A DNA stretch of 64,000 nucleotides, from positions 2,604,001 through 2,668,000 of the forward strand of contig NZ_RKRA01000001.1 in NCBI RefSeq assembly GCF_003814705.1, given 5' to 3'. The position numbers and the translations under genes were made by a program. The notes under the pieces were generated by a model. The model was not told the DNA's origin and made no database searches. It was given only the letters and a program-made list of their open reading frames with translations. Numbering within the stretch: the first letter of the stretch is position 1; the number at the start of each line of letters is the position of its first letter. This stretch comes from Georgenia muralis. Its GTDB lineage: Bacteria; Actinomycetota; Actinomycetes; Actinomycetales; Actinomycetaceae. This document shows, one piece after another, positions 1 through 8,723 of the stretch.

Positions 1-489
1 GCCATCACGCAGAACGACGTCAACCTCGCGACGGTGGACTCCGCCGTCATCATCGGCTTCAACGTGCGCCCCGCCGAGCGGGTCGCCGAGCTGGCCGACC
101 GCGAGGGCGTGGACCTGAAGTTCTACTCGGTCATCTACGACGCGATCGACGACGTCGAGGCGGCGCTCAAGGGCATGCTCAAGCCGGAGTTCGAGGAGGT
201 GCAGCTCGGTACCGCCGAGGTGCGCCAGGTGTTCCGCTCCTCCAAGTTCGGCAACATCGCCGGTTCGATCGTCCGCTCGGGCACGATCCGACGGAACACG
301 AGCGCACGCCTGACCCGCGACGGCGTCGTGATCACGGAGAAGCTGACCATCGAGTCGCTGCGCCGCGAGAAGGACGACGTCACCGAGGTCCGCGAGGGCT
401 TCGAGTGCGGTATCGGCATCGGCTTCAAGGACGTCCAGGAGGGCGACATCATCGAGACCTTCGAGATGCGCGAGAAGCCGCGCGCCTGA
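1..489 (+). CDS. infB: Translation initiation factor IF-2, C-terminal part (5' end outside window)
   Basis: The reading frame is open from base 1 and gives about 162 residues, starting [10 protein letters not shown] and containing [12 protein letters not shown], which is typical of the C-terminal half of bacterial IF-2 (domains III/IV, the latter binding fMet-tRNA). IF-2 is the GTPase that brings initiator tRNA to the 30S subunit and promotes 50S joining. The G domain lies upstream, outside the window, so GTP-binding motifs cannot be checked. The protein ends EMREKPRA and is followed by a strong hairpin. The downstream rbfA-truB pair is the usual neighbourhood of infB in bacteria, which supports the call. 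Confidence 0.96.
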   Translation, partial: AITQNDVNLATVDSAVIIGFNVRPAERVAELADREGVDLKFYSVIYDAIDDVEAALKGMLKPEFEEVQLGTAEVRQVFRSSKFGNIAGSIVRSGTIRRNTSARLTRDGVVITEKLTIESLRREKDDVTEVREGFECGIGIGFKDVQEGDIIETFEMREKPRA

Positions 490-502
490 CGCCCCACCAC
501 GA

Positions 503-540
503 CGGCCCCGCGGCGCACGGATATCGTGCCCGCGGGGCCG
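503..540 (+). terminator. Hairpin between infB and rbfA
   Basis: An 11-bp arm at 503-513 pairs perfectly with 530-540; inside it GCACG (515-519) pairs with CGTGC (525-529) around a GATAT loop, with one unpaired C at 514. No T-run follows, as is common for actinobacterial terminators. It may attenuate rather than fully stop read-through into rbfA, which starts 31 nt later. Confidence 0.7.
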
Positions 541-571
541 CCCGTGTCCCACCACGACGAAGGAGACACCC

Positions 572-1120
572 ATGGCCGACGCCCCCCGCGCCCGCAAGCT
601 CGCCGAGCGCATCCAGCAGATCGTCGCCCGGATGATCGACACCCGGATCAAGGACCCGCGGCTCGGCTTCGTCACCGTCACCGACGTGCGCGTGACCGGG
701 GACCTGCAGAACGCCACGATCTTCTACACCGTCCTGGGCACCGAGGAGGAGCGCACCTCCTCCGCGGCTGCCCTGGCGTCGGCCAAGGGGCTCATCCGCT
801 CGGAGGTCGGCAAGCAGACCGGCCTGCGGCTGACGCCCACCATCGAGTTCATCCTCGACGCGGTGCCGGAGACGGCCGCGCACCTCGAGGAGGCGCTGCG
901 CTCCGCCGCCGCGCACGACGCCGAGGTGGCCCGGCTGGCCGCCCAGGCCGCCTACGCCGGTGAGTCCGACCCCTACCGCCGTCCCGAGGACGACGACCTG
1001 GACGACGACGTGCACGGCGACCTGGTGGACGAGCCCGCGACCGGCGACCTGGCCGACGACGAGCCCGCGACCGGCGACCTGGCCGACGACGAGCGGGCCG
1101 ACGGGACCAGCACCCGGTGA
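572..1120 (+). CDS. rbfA: Ribosome-binding factor A with acidic repeat tail
   Basis: RbfA binds the 30S subunit and is needed for late 16S rRNA maturation near helix 1 and for cold adaptation. The first 115 residues match the family's KH-like fold ([17 protein letters not shown] near the start, then [16 protein letters not shown]). The ATG at 572 has an AAGGAGA ribosome site 7-10 nt upstream. At 182 aa it is longer than usual (about 115-150). The excess is an acidic C-terminal tail from residue 125 on, rich in Asp/Glu and holding two exact copies of a ten-residue unit [10 protein letters not shown]. The stop overlaps the truB start as GTGA, so the two are translationally coupled. Confidence 0.95.
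   Translation: MADAPRARKLAERIQQIVARMIDTRIKDPRLGFVTVTDVRVTGDLQNATIFYTVLGTEEERTSSAAALASAKGLIRSEVGKQTGLRLTPTIEFILDAVPETAAHLEEALRSAAAHDAEVARLAAQAAYAGESDPYRRPEDDDLDDDVHGDLVDEPATGDLADDEPATGDLADDERADGTSTR
1031..1090 (+). repeat. Exact 30-bp tandem duplication within rbfA tail
   Basis: Bases 1031-1060 and 1061-1090 are identical. The unit is in frame and encodes [10 protein letters not shown] twice; a third, degenerate start of the unit follows. Length variation here would not shift the frame. Confidence 0.9.
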
Positions 1121-2103
1121 CCGCGCCCGCCCGGCCCGACGTCCCTCGCGGGGCGGCCACCGCGGCCGACGGGCTCGTGATCGTCGACAAGCCCGCGGGC
1201 TGGACCAGCCACGACGTCGTCGCGCGCACCCGGCGCCTCGCCGCGACGAAGAAGGTCGGGCACGCGGGGACGCTGGACCCCATGGCGACCGGCGTCCTCG
1301 TGCTCGGTGTCGGTCGTGCGACGCGGCTGCTGACCTACCTCGTGGGCGTGGACAAGGAGTACACCGCCACGGTGCGTCTCGGGCAGGACACGGTGACCGA
1401 CGACGCCGAGGGCGAGGTCACCGCGGCGCCGGGCGCCGCCGATCTGCTGCGAACCGACGGCACCGTCGACACGCCGGCCCTCGAGGCCGCCCTGGCCGGC
1501 CTGCGCGGGCCCATCCAGCAGGTGCCCAGCCAGGTCTCGGCCATCAAGGTCGGCGGCAGGCGCTCCTACGCCCGGGTCCGCCAGGGCGAGGACGTCGAGC
1601 TGCCCGCGCGGCCCGTCACCGTCCACCGGTTCGAGGTCACCGCGCCGCCCCGGCCGGGGACCGCCGGGTCCACCCCGGTGGTCGACGTCGACGTCGTGGT
1701 GGGGTGCTCCTCGGGCACGTACGTCCGGGCGCTCGCTCGTGACCTCGGTGCCGCTCTGGGCACCGGCGGGCACCTGACCGCACTGCGCCGCACCCGGGTC
1801 GGTCCCTTCCACGAGGCGGACGCCCGCGCCGTCGACGAGCTGGCGGAGCAGGTCCGTGCCGGGGCCGCGGCCGCCGAGCCGGCGGGCCTGCCCGTGACGG
1901 ACCTCACCACCGCGGCCACCGCCTGCTTCCCCACCCGCGCGCTCGGGGCGGAGGAGGCCGCGGCCGTACGGGTGGGTCGCTCGCTCACCCCCACGGGCGA
2001 GGCGGGCCCCACCGCAGCCCTCGCACCCGATGGGCACGTCCTGGCGCTGCTCGCCGACCGCGACGGCGCCGCGCGTCCGGTCCTCGTGCTCGACCCGGCG
2101 TGA
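1117..2103 (+). CDS. truB: tRNA pseudouridine(55) synthase
   Basis: TruB isomerises U55 to pseudouridine in the T-loop of nearly all tRNAs. The 328-aa product has the family signature [13 protein letters not shown], with Asp54 as the expected catalytic nucleophile, preceded by [13 protein letters not shown]. Later motifs include [18 protein letters not shown] and [14 protein letters not shown], and a C-terminal region compatible with the actinobacterial TruB C-terminal domain. GTG start at 1117 overlaps the rbfA stop (GTGA), indicating coupling with rbfA. Length and neighbours are ordinary. Confidence 0.96.
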   Translation: MTAPARPDVPRGAATAADGLVIVDKPAGWTSHDVVARTRRLAATKKVGHAGTLDPMATGVLVLGVGRATRLLTYLVGVDKEYTATVRLGQDTVTDDAEGEVTAAPGAADLLRTDGTVDTPALEAALAGLRGPIQQVPSQVSAIKVGGRRSYARVRQGEDVELPARPVTVHRFEVTAPPRPGTAGSTPVVDVDVVVGCSSGTYVRALARDLGAALGTGGHLTALRRTRVGPFHEADARAVDELAEQVRAGAAAAEPAGLPVTDLTTAATACFPTRALGAEEAAAVRVGRSLTPTGEAGPTAALAPDGHVLALLADRDGAARPVLVLDPA

Positions 2104-2149
2104 GCGACCGGCAGGTGTCCTCGCCGGGCGCCACGCCAGGACCGCCGTC

Positions 2150-2155
2150 TAGAGT
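2150..2155 (+). promoter_or_regulatory. -10 element TAGAGT before the Cys-rich gene
   Basis: TAGAGT fits the actinobacterial TAnnnT -10. It lies 7 nt before an ATG at 2163 that opens a 14-codon ORF (2163-2207), whose TGA overlaps the ATG of the Cys-rich gene at 2204. No convincing -35 is visible. Confidence 0.45.
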
Positions 2156-2168
2156 GACGGACATGACC

Positions 2169-2184
2169 GGCCCGGTACCGGGCC
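2169..2184. repeat. Perfect 16-bp palindrome upstream of Cys-rich gene
   Basis: GGCCCGGTACCGGGCC is its own reverse complement. It falls between the predicted transcription start and the ATG at 2204, so it could be a protein-binding site or a small 5'-UTR hairpin. Confidence 0.6.
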
Positions 2185-2203
2185 CGAGACGTGAGGAGAC
2201 CCC

Positions 2204-2392
2204 ATGAGCGAGAACACCACCGGCGGCTGCGGCTGCGGCTGCGGCGGCCACGCCGAGAAGGCCCAGACCACTACGGAGGTCCGTCGCGACCTCGGCCTCA
2301 AGGCCGCCCGCCCGGGTGAGGGCACCAGCCCCGCCGAGCTCGCCGGCCACGGCGCGCACGCCGGGGGCGGCTGCGCCTGCGGCCGGCACTGA
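2204..2392 (+). CDS. Small Cys/Gly/His-rich protein, unknown function
   Basis: I do not recognise a named family. The 62-aa product carries a CGCGC cluster followed by GGH at residues 9-15 and a C-terminal GGCACGRH, so five Cys and several His sit at the two ends with a charged middle (TTEVRRDLGLKAARPGEG). Such CxC/CxCxC spacing suggests metal or thiol chemistry, but this is an inference. The ATG at 2204 has a good GAGGAG ribosome site 6 nt upstream. The gene lies alone between truB and ribF with its own predicted promoter. The Gly/Cys codons make part of the DNA a repetitive GGCTGC run, so some caution about the ORF is needed, although start, RBS and stop are well formed. Confidence 0.65.
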   Translation: MSENTTGGCGCGCGGHAEKAQTTTEVRRDLGLKAARPGEGTSPAELAGHGAHAGGGCACGRH

Positions 2393-2459
2393 CCGGCCGG
2401 GGCGCCCGGTAGGGTCGTCCACGCGCGCGTCGGCCGCGCCGACGCGGAGGAGGTCAGCG

Positions 2460-3458
2460 GTGCAGGTGTGGAGGAGCGTCGCCGAGATCCCCGCGGACCT
2501 CGGCGGCACGGTCACGACCCTCGGCATCTTCGACGGGGTGCACCGCGGCCACCAGGTCGTCCTCGCCGCCACCGCCGAGGAGGCGGAGGGCGCCGGGCTG
2601 ACCTCGGTGGCCGTGACGTTCGACCCCCACCCGGTCCACGTGCACCGCCCGGCCGACGAGCTGCCGCTGATCTCGTCCCTCACCGACCGTGTCGAGCGGC
2701 TGGCCGCGACCGGGATCGACGCCGTCCTCGTCCTGGAGTACACCCTCGACCTCGCCCGCAACAGCCCCGAGGACTTCGCCCGCGGGTACCTCGTCGACGC
2801 CCTGCACAGCCGCGTCGTGGTGGTGGGGGAGGACGTGCGCTTCGGCTGGGGCAACGCCGGCGACCAGCACACGATGGTCGCGCTGGGCCACGAGCTCGGC
2901 TTCGCCGTGCGGATCGTCACCGACATCTGCGACGAGAGCGGGCGCCGCTGGTCCTCGACCTGGGTGCGCGAGCTCCTCGCCGCCGGGGACGTCGCCGGTG
3001 CGGCGCACGTCCTCGGTCGCAGCCACCGCGTGCGCGGCGTCGTCGTCCACGGCGCCAAGCGCGGACGGGCGCTGGGCTACCCCACGGCGAACCTGCACGC
3101 GGACGACCTCGGTGTCGTGCCCGCGGACGGCGTCTACGCCGGCTGGCTGATCCGGCCCGAGCACGCCCCCGAGCCGGGCGCGTCCAAGCGCCTCCCCGCG
3201 GCGATCTCGGTGGGCACGAACCCCACGTTCGACGGCGTGGAGCGCACCGTGGAGGCCTACGTCCTGGGGCGCACGGACCTCGACCTGTACGGCGAGGAGG
3301 TCGTCGTCGAGCTCGTCGAGCGGCTGCGGCCGATGGTGGCCTTCGACGGCGTCCCGGCCCTGCTGGAGCAGATGGCCGACGACGTGCGCCGCACCGCCGA
3401 CATCCTCGAGGTGCCCGCGCCGGCCCGGCCCGACGTCTACGCACCGCCGCGCGCCTGA
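2460..3458 (+). CDS. ribF: Bifunctional riboflavin kinase/FAD synthetase
   Basis: RibF phosphorylates riboflavin to FMN and adenylates FMN to FAD. The N-terminal nucleotidyltransferase has GIFDGVHRGHQ (residues 22-32), the HxGH-type signature. The C-terminal flavokinase has GYPTANL (about 206) and NPTFDGVERTVE, then EEVVVELVERLRPM. The product is 332 aa, the normal size. I chose the GTG at 2460 because GGAGGAGG lies 8 nt before it and the protein then begins VQVWRS, as in actinobacterial RibF; frames open further upstream are not conserved-looking. RibF next to rpsO and truB is the usual arrangement. Confidence 0.95.
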   Translation: MQVWRSVAEIPADLGGTVTTLGIFDGVHRGHQVVLAATAEEAEGAGLTSVAVTFDPHPVHVHRPADELPLISSLTDRVERLAATGIDAVLVLEYTLDLARNSPEDFARGYLVDALHSRVVVVGEDVRFGWGNAGDQHTMVALGHELGFAVRIVTDICDESGRRWSSTWVRELLAAGDVAGAAHVLGRSHRVRGVVVHGAKRGRALGYPTANLHADDLGVVPADGVYAGWLIRPEHAPEPGASKRLPAAISVGTNPTFDGVERTVEAYVLGRTDLDLYGEEVVVELVERLRPMVAFDGVPALLEQMADDVRRTADILEVPAPARPDVYAPPRA

Positions 3459-3494
3459 GCCGCGGCCCCGGCGCGCGCCTGAGCCGCGACCCCG
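3449..3494 (+). repeat. Imperfect 24-bp-period duplication at the ribF stop
   Basis: The 22-nt segment at 3449-3470, which spans the ribF stop codon, recurs at 3473-3494 with one mismatch. It is probably a local slippage duplication. Confidence 0.7.
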
Positions 3495-3567
3495 GCGCGC
3501 CCGGGCCGTCCGGGCAGCGCCGGACGGCGCAGCGGTGCCTCGTTCGCACCGGATCCGGGGCGCCTGA

Positions 3568-3573
3568 TAGTCT
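3568..3573 (+). promoter_or_regulatory. -10 element TAGTCT for rpsO
   Basis: TAGTCT matches TAnnnT and would start transcription near 3580, giving rpsO a leader of about 80 nt that ends in a strong ribosome site. Confidence 0.5.
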
Positions 3574-3659
3574 GGCCCGTGCCGTCAAGCCGGCCACGGA
3601 TGCGTCATGCCCGGGAGGACATGCCCCGGTGCTCCGTGCAACGACCCGAAGGAGAACCC

Positions 3660-3929
3660 ATGCCCCTCGCTGCAGACGTCAAGCAGTCCATCATCAAGGA
3701 GTACGCCACCCACGAGGGCGACACCGGTTCGCCGGAGGTCCAGGTCGCGATGCTCACGCAGCGCATCAAGGACCTCACCGAGCACTTCAAGACCCACAAG
3801 CACGACCACCACTCCCGTCGTGGTCTGATGCTCCTCATCGGCCAGCGCAAGCGCCTTCTCGGGTACCTGCAGGCGGAGGACATCGAGCGCTACCGCAGCC
3901 TCATCGCGCGGCTCGGTCTGCGCCGCTGA
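3660..3929 (+). CDS. rpsO: 30S ribosomal protein S15
   Basis: S15 binds the central domain of 16S rRNA early in 30S assembly. The 89-aa product is exactly the family length and shows [20 protein letters not shown], then [18 protein letters not shown] and a C-terminal [12 protein letters not shown]. The ATG at 3660 follows GAAGGAGAACCC. A perfect hairpin follows the stop, then pnp; rpsO-pnp is a widely conserved pair whose mRNA is processed in the intergenic region. Confidence 0.98.
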   Translation: MPLAADVKQSIIKEYATHEGDTGSPEVQVAMLTQRIKDLTEHFKTHKHDHHSRRGLMLLIGQRKRLLGYLQAEDIERYRSLIARLGLRR

Positions 3930-3937
3930 ACCACCGG

Positions 3938-3966
3938 CCGGCCCGGACCCCACGGGTCCGGGCCGG
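3938..3966 (+). terminator. Perfect 13-bp hairpin after rpsO
   Basis: 3938-3950 pairs base for base with 3954-3966 around a CAC loop. There is no T-run. It is positioned to terminate or attenuate rpsO transcripts or to be an RNA-processing stem in the rpsO-pnp leader. Confidence 0.75.
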
Positions 3967-4145
3967 TCGCGCGTGCACGGTGCTCGTGCGTGCACGGCAC
4001 AACTGAACTCCCACCACCACCCACCACGGGACGGCGCGTCCGGTCCTCGGTAGTGGCCTCCGGAACCGGAACCCTCCGGCCTCCGTGGGCCTCGATCGAA
4101 GGCCGTCGGCCGACCACAGGTGGACGACACGTAAGGAGGGCACCC
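3967..4145 (+). ncRNA. pnp 5' leader, candidate Actino-pnp RNA element
   Basis: A conserved structured element (Actino-pnp motif) is known in the 5' UTR of actinobacterial PNPase genes and is thought to mediate autoregulation. This 179-nt leader lies in that position and contains local stems, such as GGCCT (4088-4092) with AGGCC (4100-4104). I cannot confirm the full family fold by eye, so the assignment rests mostly on position. Confidence 0.4.
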
Positions 4146-6488
4146 GTGGAGGGTCCCGAGATCACGTCCGCAGAAGCCGTCATCGACAACGGCAAGTTCG
4201 GCACCAGAACCGTTCGCTTCGAGACCGGCCGCCTGGCCCGTCAGGCCGCCGGCTCCGCCGTGGCCTACCTCGACGACGAGACCATGGTCCTGTCGGCCAC
4301 GACCGTCGGCAAGCACCCCAAGGACCACTTCGACTTCTTCCCCCTCACGGTGGACGTCGAGGAGCGCCAGTACGCCGCCGGCAAGATCCCCGGCTCGTTC
4401 TTCCGCCGCGAGGGCCGGCCCTCGACCGAGGCGATCCTCGCCTGCCGGCTCATCGACCGCCCGCTGCGCCCGACCTTCGTCAAGGGCCTGCGCAACGAGG
4501 TCCAGGTCGTCGAGACCGTCCTCGCCATCCACCCGGACGACACCTACGACGTCCTGGCGATCAACGCCGCCTCGCTGTCCACCCAGATCTCCGGCCTGCC
4601 GTTCTCGGGGCCGATCGGTGGCACGCGCATCGCCTACATCGACGACCAGTGGGTCGCCTTCCCGCGCTACTCCGAGCTGGAGAAGGCCGTCTTCTCCATG
4701 GTCGTGGCCGGCCGCATCGCCGGCGACGACGTCGCGATCATGATGGTCGAGGCCGAGGCGACCGACAACGCCTGGACGCTCATCAAGGACCACGGCGCCA
4801 CCGCCCCCACCGAGGAGATCGTCGCCGCCGGCCTCGAGGCCGCCAAGCCCTTCATCAAGGCGCTGTGCGACGCCCAGTCCGAGGTCGCCGCCGTCTCGGC
4901 CAAGCCGACGGCGGAGTTCCCCCTGTTCCTGGACTACCAGGACGACGTCGTCGAGGCCGTCGAGGCCCACGTCAGCGCGGACCTCGCCCAGGCGATCACC
5001 ATCCCGGGCAAGCAGGACCGCGAGTCCCGCCAGGAGGAGATCCGGGCGGGGATGCTCGAGGCGCTCGGCGAGCGTTTCGAGGGACGCGACAAGGAGCTCT
5101 CCGCCGCGTTCCGCGCCATCACCAAGAAGGCCGTGCGTCAGCGCGTCCTCAAGGACGGCGTGCGCATGGACGGGCGCGGGCTCAAGGACATCCGCACCCT
5201 CTCCGCCGAGGTCGAGGTGCTGCCGCGGGTGCACGGCTCGGCGATCTTCGAGCGTGGCGAGACCCAGATCCTCGGTGTCACCACGCTGAACATGCTCCGC
5301 ATGGAGCAGCAGCTCGACACCCTCTCGCCGGTCACGCGCAAGCGGTACATGCACAACTACAACTTCCCGCCCTACTCGACCGGTGAGACCGGCCGCGTGG
5401 GCTCGCCCAAGCGCCGCGAGATCGGCCACGGCGCCCTGGCGGAGCGGGCCCTGATGCCCGTCCTGCCCCCGCGCGAGGAGTTCCCCTACGCGATCCGTCA
5501 GGTCTCCGAGGCGCTCGGCTCCAACGGCTCGACCTCGATGGGCTCCGTCTGCGCCTCGACCCTGTCGATGCTCAACGCCGGTGTGCCGCTGCGCGCCGCC
5601 GTCGCGGGCATCGCGATGGGCCTGATGTCGGACACCGTCGACGGGGAGACCCGCTACGCCGCCCTGACCGACATCCTCGGGGCCGAGGACGCCTTCGGTG
5701 ACATGGACTTCAAGGTCGCCGGCACGCGCGAGTTCATCACCGCCATCCAGCTCGACACCAAGCTCGACGGCATCCCCGCCTCGGTCCTGGCCTCGGCCCT
5801 GACCCAGGCCCGCGACGCGCGCCTGTACATCCTCGACGTCATGAACGAGGCCATCGACACCCCCGACGAGATGGCCGCGACCGCCCCGCGCGTCATCACC
5901 GTCAAGGTCCCCGTGGACAAGATCGGCGAGGTCATCGGGCCGAAGGGCAAGATGATCAACCAGATCCAGGAGGACACCGGCGCGGACATCTCGATCGAGG
6001 ACGACGGCACCGTCTACATCGGCGCGACCGACGGTCCCTCGGCCGAGGCGGCCCGCCAGGCGGTCAACGCCATCGCGAACCCGCAGATGCCCGAGATCGG
6101 CGAGCGGTTCGTCGGCACGGTCGTCAAGACCACCTCCTTCGGCGCGTTCGTCTCGCTCAGCCCCGGCAAGGACGGCCTGCTGCACATCTCGCAGATCCGC
6201 CGGCTCGTGGGCGGCAAGCGCGTGGAGAACGTCGAGGACGTCCTCTCCGTCGGGCAGAAGGTCCAGGTCGAGCTCGCCGAGATCGACCCCCGCGGCAAGC
6301 TCTCGCTGCACGCCGTCGTCGAGGGCGAGGAGAACACCCCCGCCGACGACGAGGACCAGAACGAGGAGACCGCGGAGGCCACCACCGAGGAGGCTCCCCG
6401 CACCGAGCGCCGCGAGGGCGGTCGCAGCCGGCGCCGGACCCGCACCCGCCACGACGAGGGCGGCGCGGACTCCGGGGACGACGCCTGA
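4146..6488 (+). CDS. pnp: Polyribonucleotide nucleotidyltransferase (PNPase)
   Basis: PNPase degrades RNA 3' to 5' by phosphorolysis and can add tails. The 780-aa product has the family order: first RNase PH domain (about 15-150), helical domain, second RNase PH domain (about 340-550, with [20 protein letters not shown]), KH domain ([18 protein letters not shown], about 590-650) and S1 domain ([20 protein letters not shown], about 655-725). A charged tail after S1 is acidic and then Arg-rich ([18 protein letters not shown]). The GTG at 4146 is chosen for its strong AAGGAGGG site and because VEGPEI begins the homologous region. It probably forms a unit with the M16 peptidase gene 3 nt downstream. 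Confidence 0.97.
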   Translation: MEGPEITSAEAVIDNGKFGTRTVRFETGRLARQAAGSAVAYLDDETMVLSATTVGKHPKDHFDFFPLTVDVEERQYAAGKIPGSFFRREGRPSTEAILACRLIDRPLRPTFVKGLRNEVQVVETVLAIHPDDTYDVLAINAASLSTQISGLPFSGPIGGTRIAYIDDQWVAFPRYSELEKAVFSMVVAGRIAGDDVAIMMVEAEATDNAWTLIKDHGATAPTEEIVAAGLEAAKPFIKALCDAQSEVAAVSAKPTAEFPLFLDYQDDVVEAVEAHVSADLAQAITIPGKQDRESRQEEIRAGMLEALGERFEGRDKELSAAFRAITKKAVRQRVLKDGVRMDGRGLKDIRTLSAEVEVLPRVHGSAIFERGETQILGVTTLNMLRMEQQLDTLSPVTRKRYMHNYNFPPYSTGETGRVGSPKRREIGHGALAERALMPVLPPREEFPYAIRQVSEALGSNGSTSMGSVCASTLSMLNAGVPLRAAVAGIAMGLMSDTVDGETRYAALTDILGAEDAFGDMDFKVAGTREFITAIQLDTKLDGIPASVLASALTQARDARLYILDVMNEAIDTPDEMAATAPRVITVKVPVDKIGEVIGPKGKMINQIQEDTGADISIEDDGTVYIGATDGPSAEAARQAVNAIANPQMPEIGERFVGTVVKTTSFGAFVSLSPGKDGLLHISQIRRLVGGKRVENVEDVLSVGQKVQVELAEIDPRGKLSLHAVVEGEENTPADDEDQNEETAEATTEEAPRTERREGGRSRRRTRTRHDEGGADSGDDA

Positions 6489-6491
6489 GTC

Positions 6492-7910
6492 ATGCCCCAC
6501 CCGCTGAACCTGGGTCCTGCCGGGTCGCCCGGCACCGAGGTCCGCACCGAGCAGGACGGCAGCGTCATCCGGCGCTCCGTCCTGCCCGGGGGGATCAGGG
6601 TCCTCACCGAGGAGATGCCCGGTCAGCGCTCCACCGCGGTGGGGGCGTGGGTGGCCGTCGGCTCGCGTGACGAGACCGACGGCCACCACGGCTCCACCCA
6701 CTTCCTCGAGCACCTGCTGTTCAAGGGCACGCCGACCCGCACCGCCCTGGACATCGCCGAGGCCTTCGACGCCGTCGGCGGCGAGGCCAACGCCGCCACC
6801 GGCAAGGAGCACACCTCCTACTACGCCCGCGTCCTCGACGTCGACCTGCCCATGGCGGTGGACGTCATCGCCGACATGGTGACCTCCTCCCTCATCGACC
6901 CGGGCGAGCTCGAGACCGAGCGGGGCGTCATCCTCGAAGAGCTCGCGATGAACGACGACGACCCCGTCGACGTCGCCCACGAGCGCTTCACCACCGCCGT
7001 GCTGGGGGACCACCCCCTCGGCCGTCCCATCGGCGGGACCCCCGAGACCATCCGGGCCGTCCCGCGCGAGGCCGTCCTCGAGCACTACCGGCGCACCTAC
7101 GTCCCGCGTGAGCTCGTCGTCACCGCCGCCGGCAGCGTCGACCACGACGCGCTGTGCACCCAGGTCGTCGCCGCCGTCCGCGCGGGCGGCTGGACCCTCG
7201 ACCCCGCGGCCGTCCCGGCGGCGCGCCGTCACGGCGCGGCGGCGGCCCACGCCCGCGGCATCGACGTGCCGGGCTCCGGCGCCGTCGTCGTGCCCGGCCC
7301 CGAGTCGGCCCTGCTGCCCACCACGGGCACGGCCGCCACGGTGCGGCGCCCCACGGAGCAGGCCAACGTCCTCCTCGGTGGGCGCGGCATCCAGGCGGGC
7401 GACGAGCGCCGGTACACCCTGTCCGTGCTCACCACCGTCCTGGGCGGCGGGATGAGCTCGCGGCTGTTCCAGGAGATCCGTGAGAAGCGGGGCCTGGCCT
7501 ACTCCACCTACGCCTTCGCCTCGTCCTACGCCGAGGCCGGCACCTTCGGCCTCTACGCCGGCTGCGCACCGGGCAACGTCGAGCAGGTCGTCCAGCTGCT
7601 CGTCGCCGAGTGGGAGCGGCTGGCCGCCGACGGCATCACCCCCGAGGAGCTCGCCCGTGGGGTGGGGCAGCTGCGGGGGAACCTCGTCCTCGGCCTGGAG
7701 GACAACGGCTCGCGGATGGCCCGCCTGGGCCGTGCGGAGATCGTCCACGGCGAGCTCACCAGCCTGGACGAGATGATCGAGCAGATCTCCGCGGTGACGG
7801 CCCGGCAGGTGCGCGACCTCGCCGCCGAGCTGGCCGCCGCGCCACGCTCCCTCGTCGTCGTGGGTCCGTTCGACGACGACCTCGCGGCCCGGCTCCTCAC
7901 TGCCGGCTGA
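6492..7910 (+). CDS. M16 family zinc metallopeptidase (PepR-like)
   Basis: This 472-aa protein belongs to the pitrilysin/M16 family: it has the inverted zinc motif HFLEH (His70, Glu73, His74) in GSTHFLEHLLFKGT and the downstream ETERGVILEELAMNDDDP that supplies the third zinc ligand Glu. The second half has the R/Y substrate-binding region GGGMSSRLFQEIREKRGLAY. In mycobacteria the homologous gene (pepR) also follows pnp directly. It is cytoplasmic by lack of a signal peptide. The ATG at 6492 is 3 nt after the pnp stop, so the two genes are almost certainly cotranscribed. Confidence 0.93.
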   Translation: MPHPLNLGPAGSPGTEVRTEQDGSVIRRSVLPGGIRVLTEEMPGQRSTAVGAWVAVGSRDETDGHHGSTHFLEHLLFKGTPTRTALDIAEAFDAVGGEANAATGKEHTSYYARVLDVDLPMAVDVIADMVTSSLIDPGELETERGVILEELAMNDDDPVDVAHERFTTAVLGDHPLGRPIGGTPETIRAVPREAVLEHYRRTYVPRELVVTAAGSVDHDALCTQVVAAVRAGGWTLDPAAVPAARRHGAAAAHARGIDVPGSGAVVVPGPESALLPTTGTAATVRRPTEQANVLLGGRGIQAGDERRYTLSVLTTVLGGGMSSRLFQEIREKRGLAYSTYAFASSYAEAGTFGLYAGCAPGNVEQVVQLLVAEWERLAADGITPEELARGVGQLRGNLVLGLEDNGSRMARLGRAEIVHGELTSLDEMIEQISAVTARQVRDLAAELAAAPRSLVVVGPFDDDLAARLLTAG

Positions 7911-7922
7911 CGGTTCGGCTCC

Positions 7923-8552
7923 TCACCGCGGGCCCACGACGCGGGGGAGCCACTGCGCCACGGCCGCCGCCACGGCGGCGAGGTCCTTCTTGAGGCCGTG
8001 GTCGCCGGCGACCACGACGACGTCGCGTCCGGGCGCACCGGGGGGCACGCCGAACGCGTCGCGCTCACCCTGGACCACCAGGGTGGGCACGCCGACGGCG
8101 TCGAGCTCGCCGAGCCGGTCGGGCGCGTCCGGACGGCCCGGTGGCCGCACCGGGAAGGCCAGACACAGCACGGCCACGGCCCCCGTGGCCGCCGCCGTCC
8201 GGCAGGCCACCCGGGCACCCGAGGACCGCCCGCCGACCACCAGCGCCAGCCCGGCGAGGGGGCCCGACCGGAGGTGGTCGGCCACCGCGGTCCACGCGGC
8301 GTCGAGGTGGCGCGCGGGCGCGGGCGCCCGGCGCCCGGCCACCCGGTAGGGCTGCTCCACGAGCCCGACCGCCAGCCCGAGACGGGCTGCGGCCTCGCTC
8401 GCCGCCCGCAGGTCCGGGGCGTCGACCCCGCCGCCGGCCCCGTGCCCGAGGAGCAGGGCCGCGACGGCGCGGGCCGGGACCGTGAGGTGGACACGGGCGG
8501 GTCCATGGAGTGTCCCGACGTCCAGGACGTCGGTCGGAAGCGCTGAGGACAT
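7923..8552 (-). CDS. Alpha/beta hydrolase of the TEX30/KANL3-like type
   Basis: The 209-aa product has an oxyanion-region motif LLGHGAGGG, a nucleophile elbow VVGGRSSGAR (Ser in GxSxG form) and a C-terminal VVVAGDHGLKKD providing the expected acid and His positions. This is the pattern of the small alpha/beta hydrolase-like family that includes bacterial relatives of TEX30; the substrate is unknown. It lies convergent with the M16 gene (12 nt apart) and divergent from the GH3 gene. A TACCAT -10 sits 5 nt before the ATG, so the mRNA is probably leaderless. Confidence 0.8.
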   Translation of the reverse strand: MSSALPTDVLDVGTLHGPARVHLTVPARAVAALLLGHGAGGGVDAPDLRAASEAAARLGLAVGLVEQPYRVAGRRAPAPARHLDAAWTAVADHLRSGPLAGLALVVGGRSSGARVACRTAAATGAVAVLCLAFPVRPPGRPDAPDRLGELDAVGVPTLVVQGERDAFGVPPGAPGRDVVVVAGDHGLKKDLAAVAAAVAQWLPRVVGPR

Positions 8553-8557
8553 CCGTC

Positions 8558-8563
8558 ATGGTA
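8558..8563 (-). promoter_or_regulatory. -10 element (TACCAT) for the alpha/beta hydrolase
   Basis: On the minus strand TACCAT is 5 nt before the ATG at 8552, predicting a leaderless transcript. The palindrome at 8579-8592 covers the place of its -35. Confidence 0.5.
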
Positions 8564-8578
8564 GGCGGGGCAACTGAT

Positions 8579-8592
8579 GGCAACCGTTTGCC
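8579..8592. promoter_or_regulatory. LacI-family-like operator between hydrolase and GH3 genes
   Basis: GGCAACCGTTTGCC is a 14-bp near-palindrome with a central CG. The two half-sites, GGCAACC and GGCAAAC, agree at 6 of 7 positions. A central CpG with flanking A/T pairs is the usual form of LacI/GalR-family operators. It is 132 bp before the GH3 ATG and 27 bp before the hydrolase ATG. No LacI-type gene is in the window. Confidence 0.55.
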
Positions 8593-8623
8593 GCACCGTT
8601 CGGACGTGGGCGAGGGTCGCCTC

Positions 8624-8644
8624 GTCCCGGGCGTTTCCCGGGAC
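8624..8644 (+). repeat. Perfect 8-bp stem-loop in the GH3 leader
   Basis: GTCCCGGG (8624-8631) pairs with CCCGGGAC (8637-8644) around CGTTT. It lies about 80 nt before the GH3 start and could affect the leader RNA; its role is unknown. Confidence 0.45.
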
Positions 8645-8723
8645 CCGGTGCCGCGCTGTCGGCGCCGGTCGGGCCGGAGGCACGCTGCGCCCGCCCGCCA
8701 CCGAGTTCAAAGGAGACCGGTTG

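Noticed and set aside
3579-3659. A possible 27-codon N-terminal extension of rpsO from GTG 3579
   Set aside because: S15 is 89 aa in the family and the ATG at 3660 has a strong ribosome site; the GTG lies at the predicted transcription start and is probably chance.
3585-7748. A 1387-codon minus-strand frame opposite rpsO-pnp-M16
   Set aside because: Antisense frame caused by high GC; composition is repetitive and the plus-strand genes are certain.
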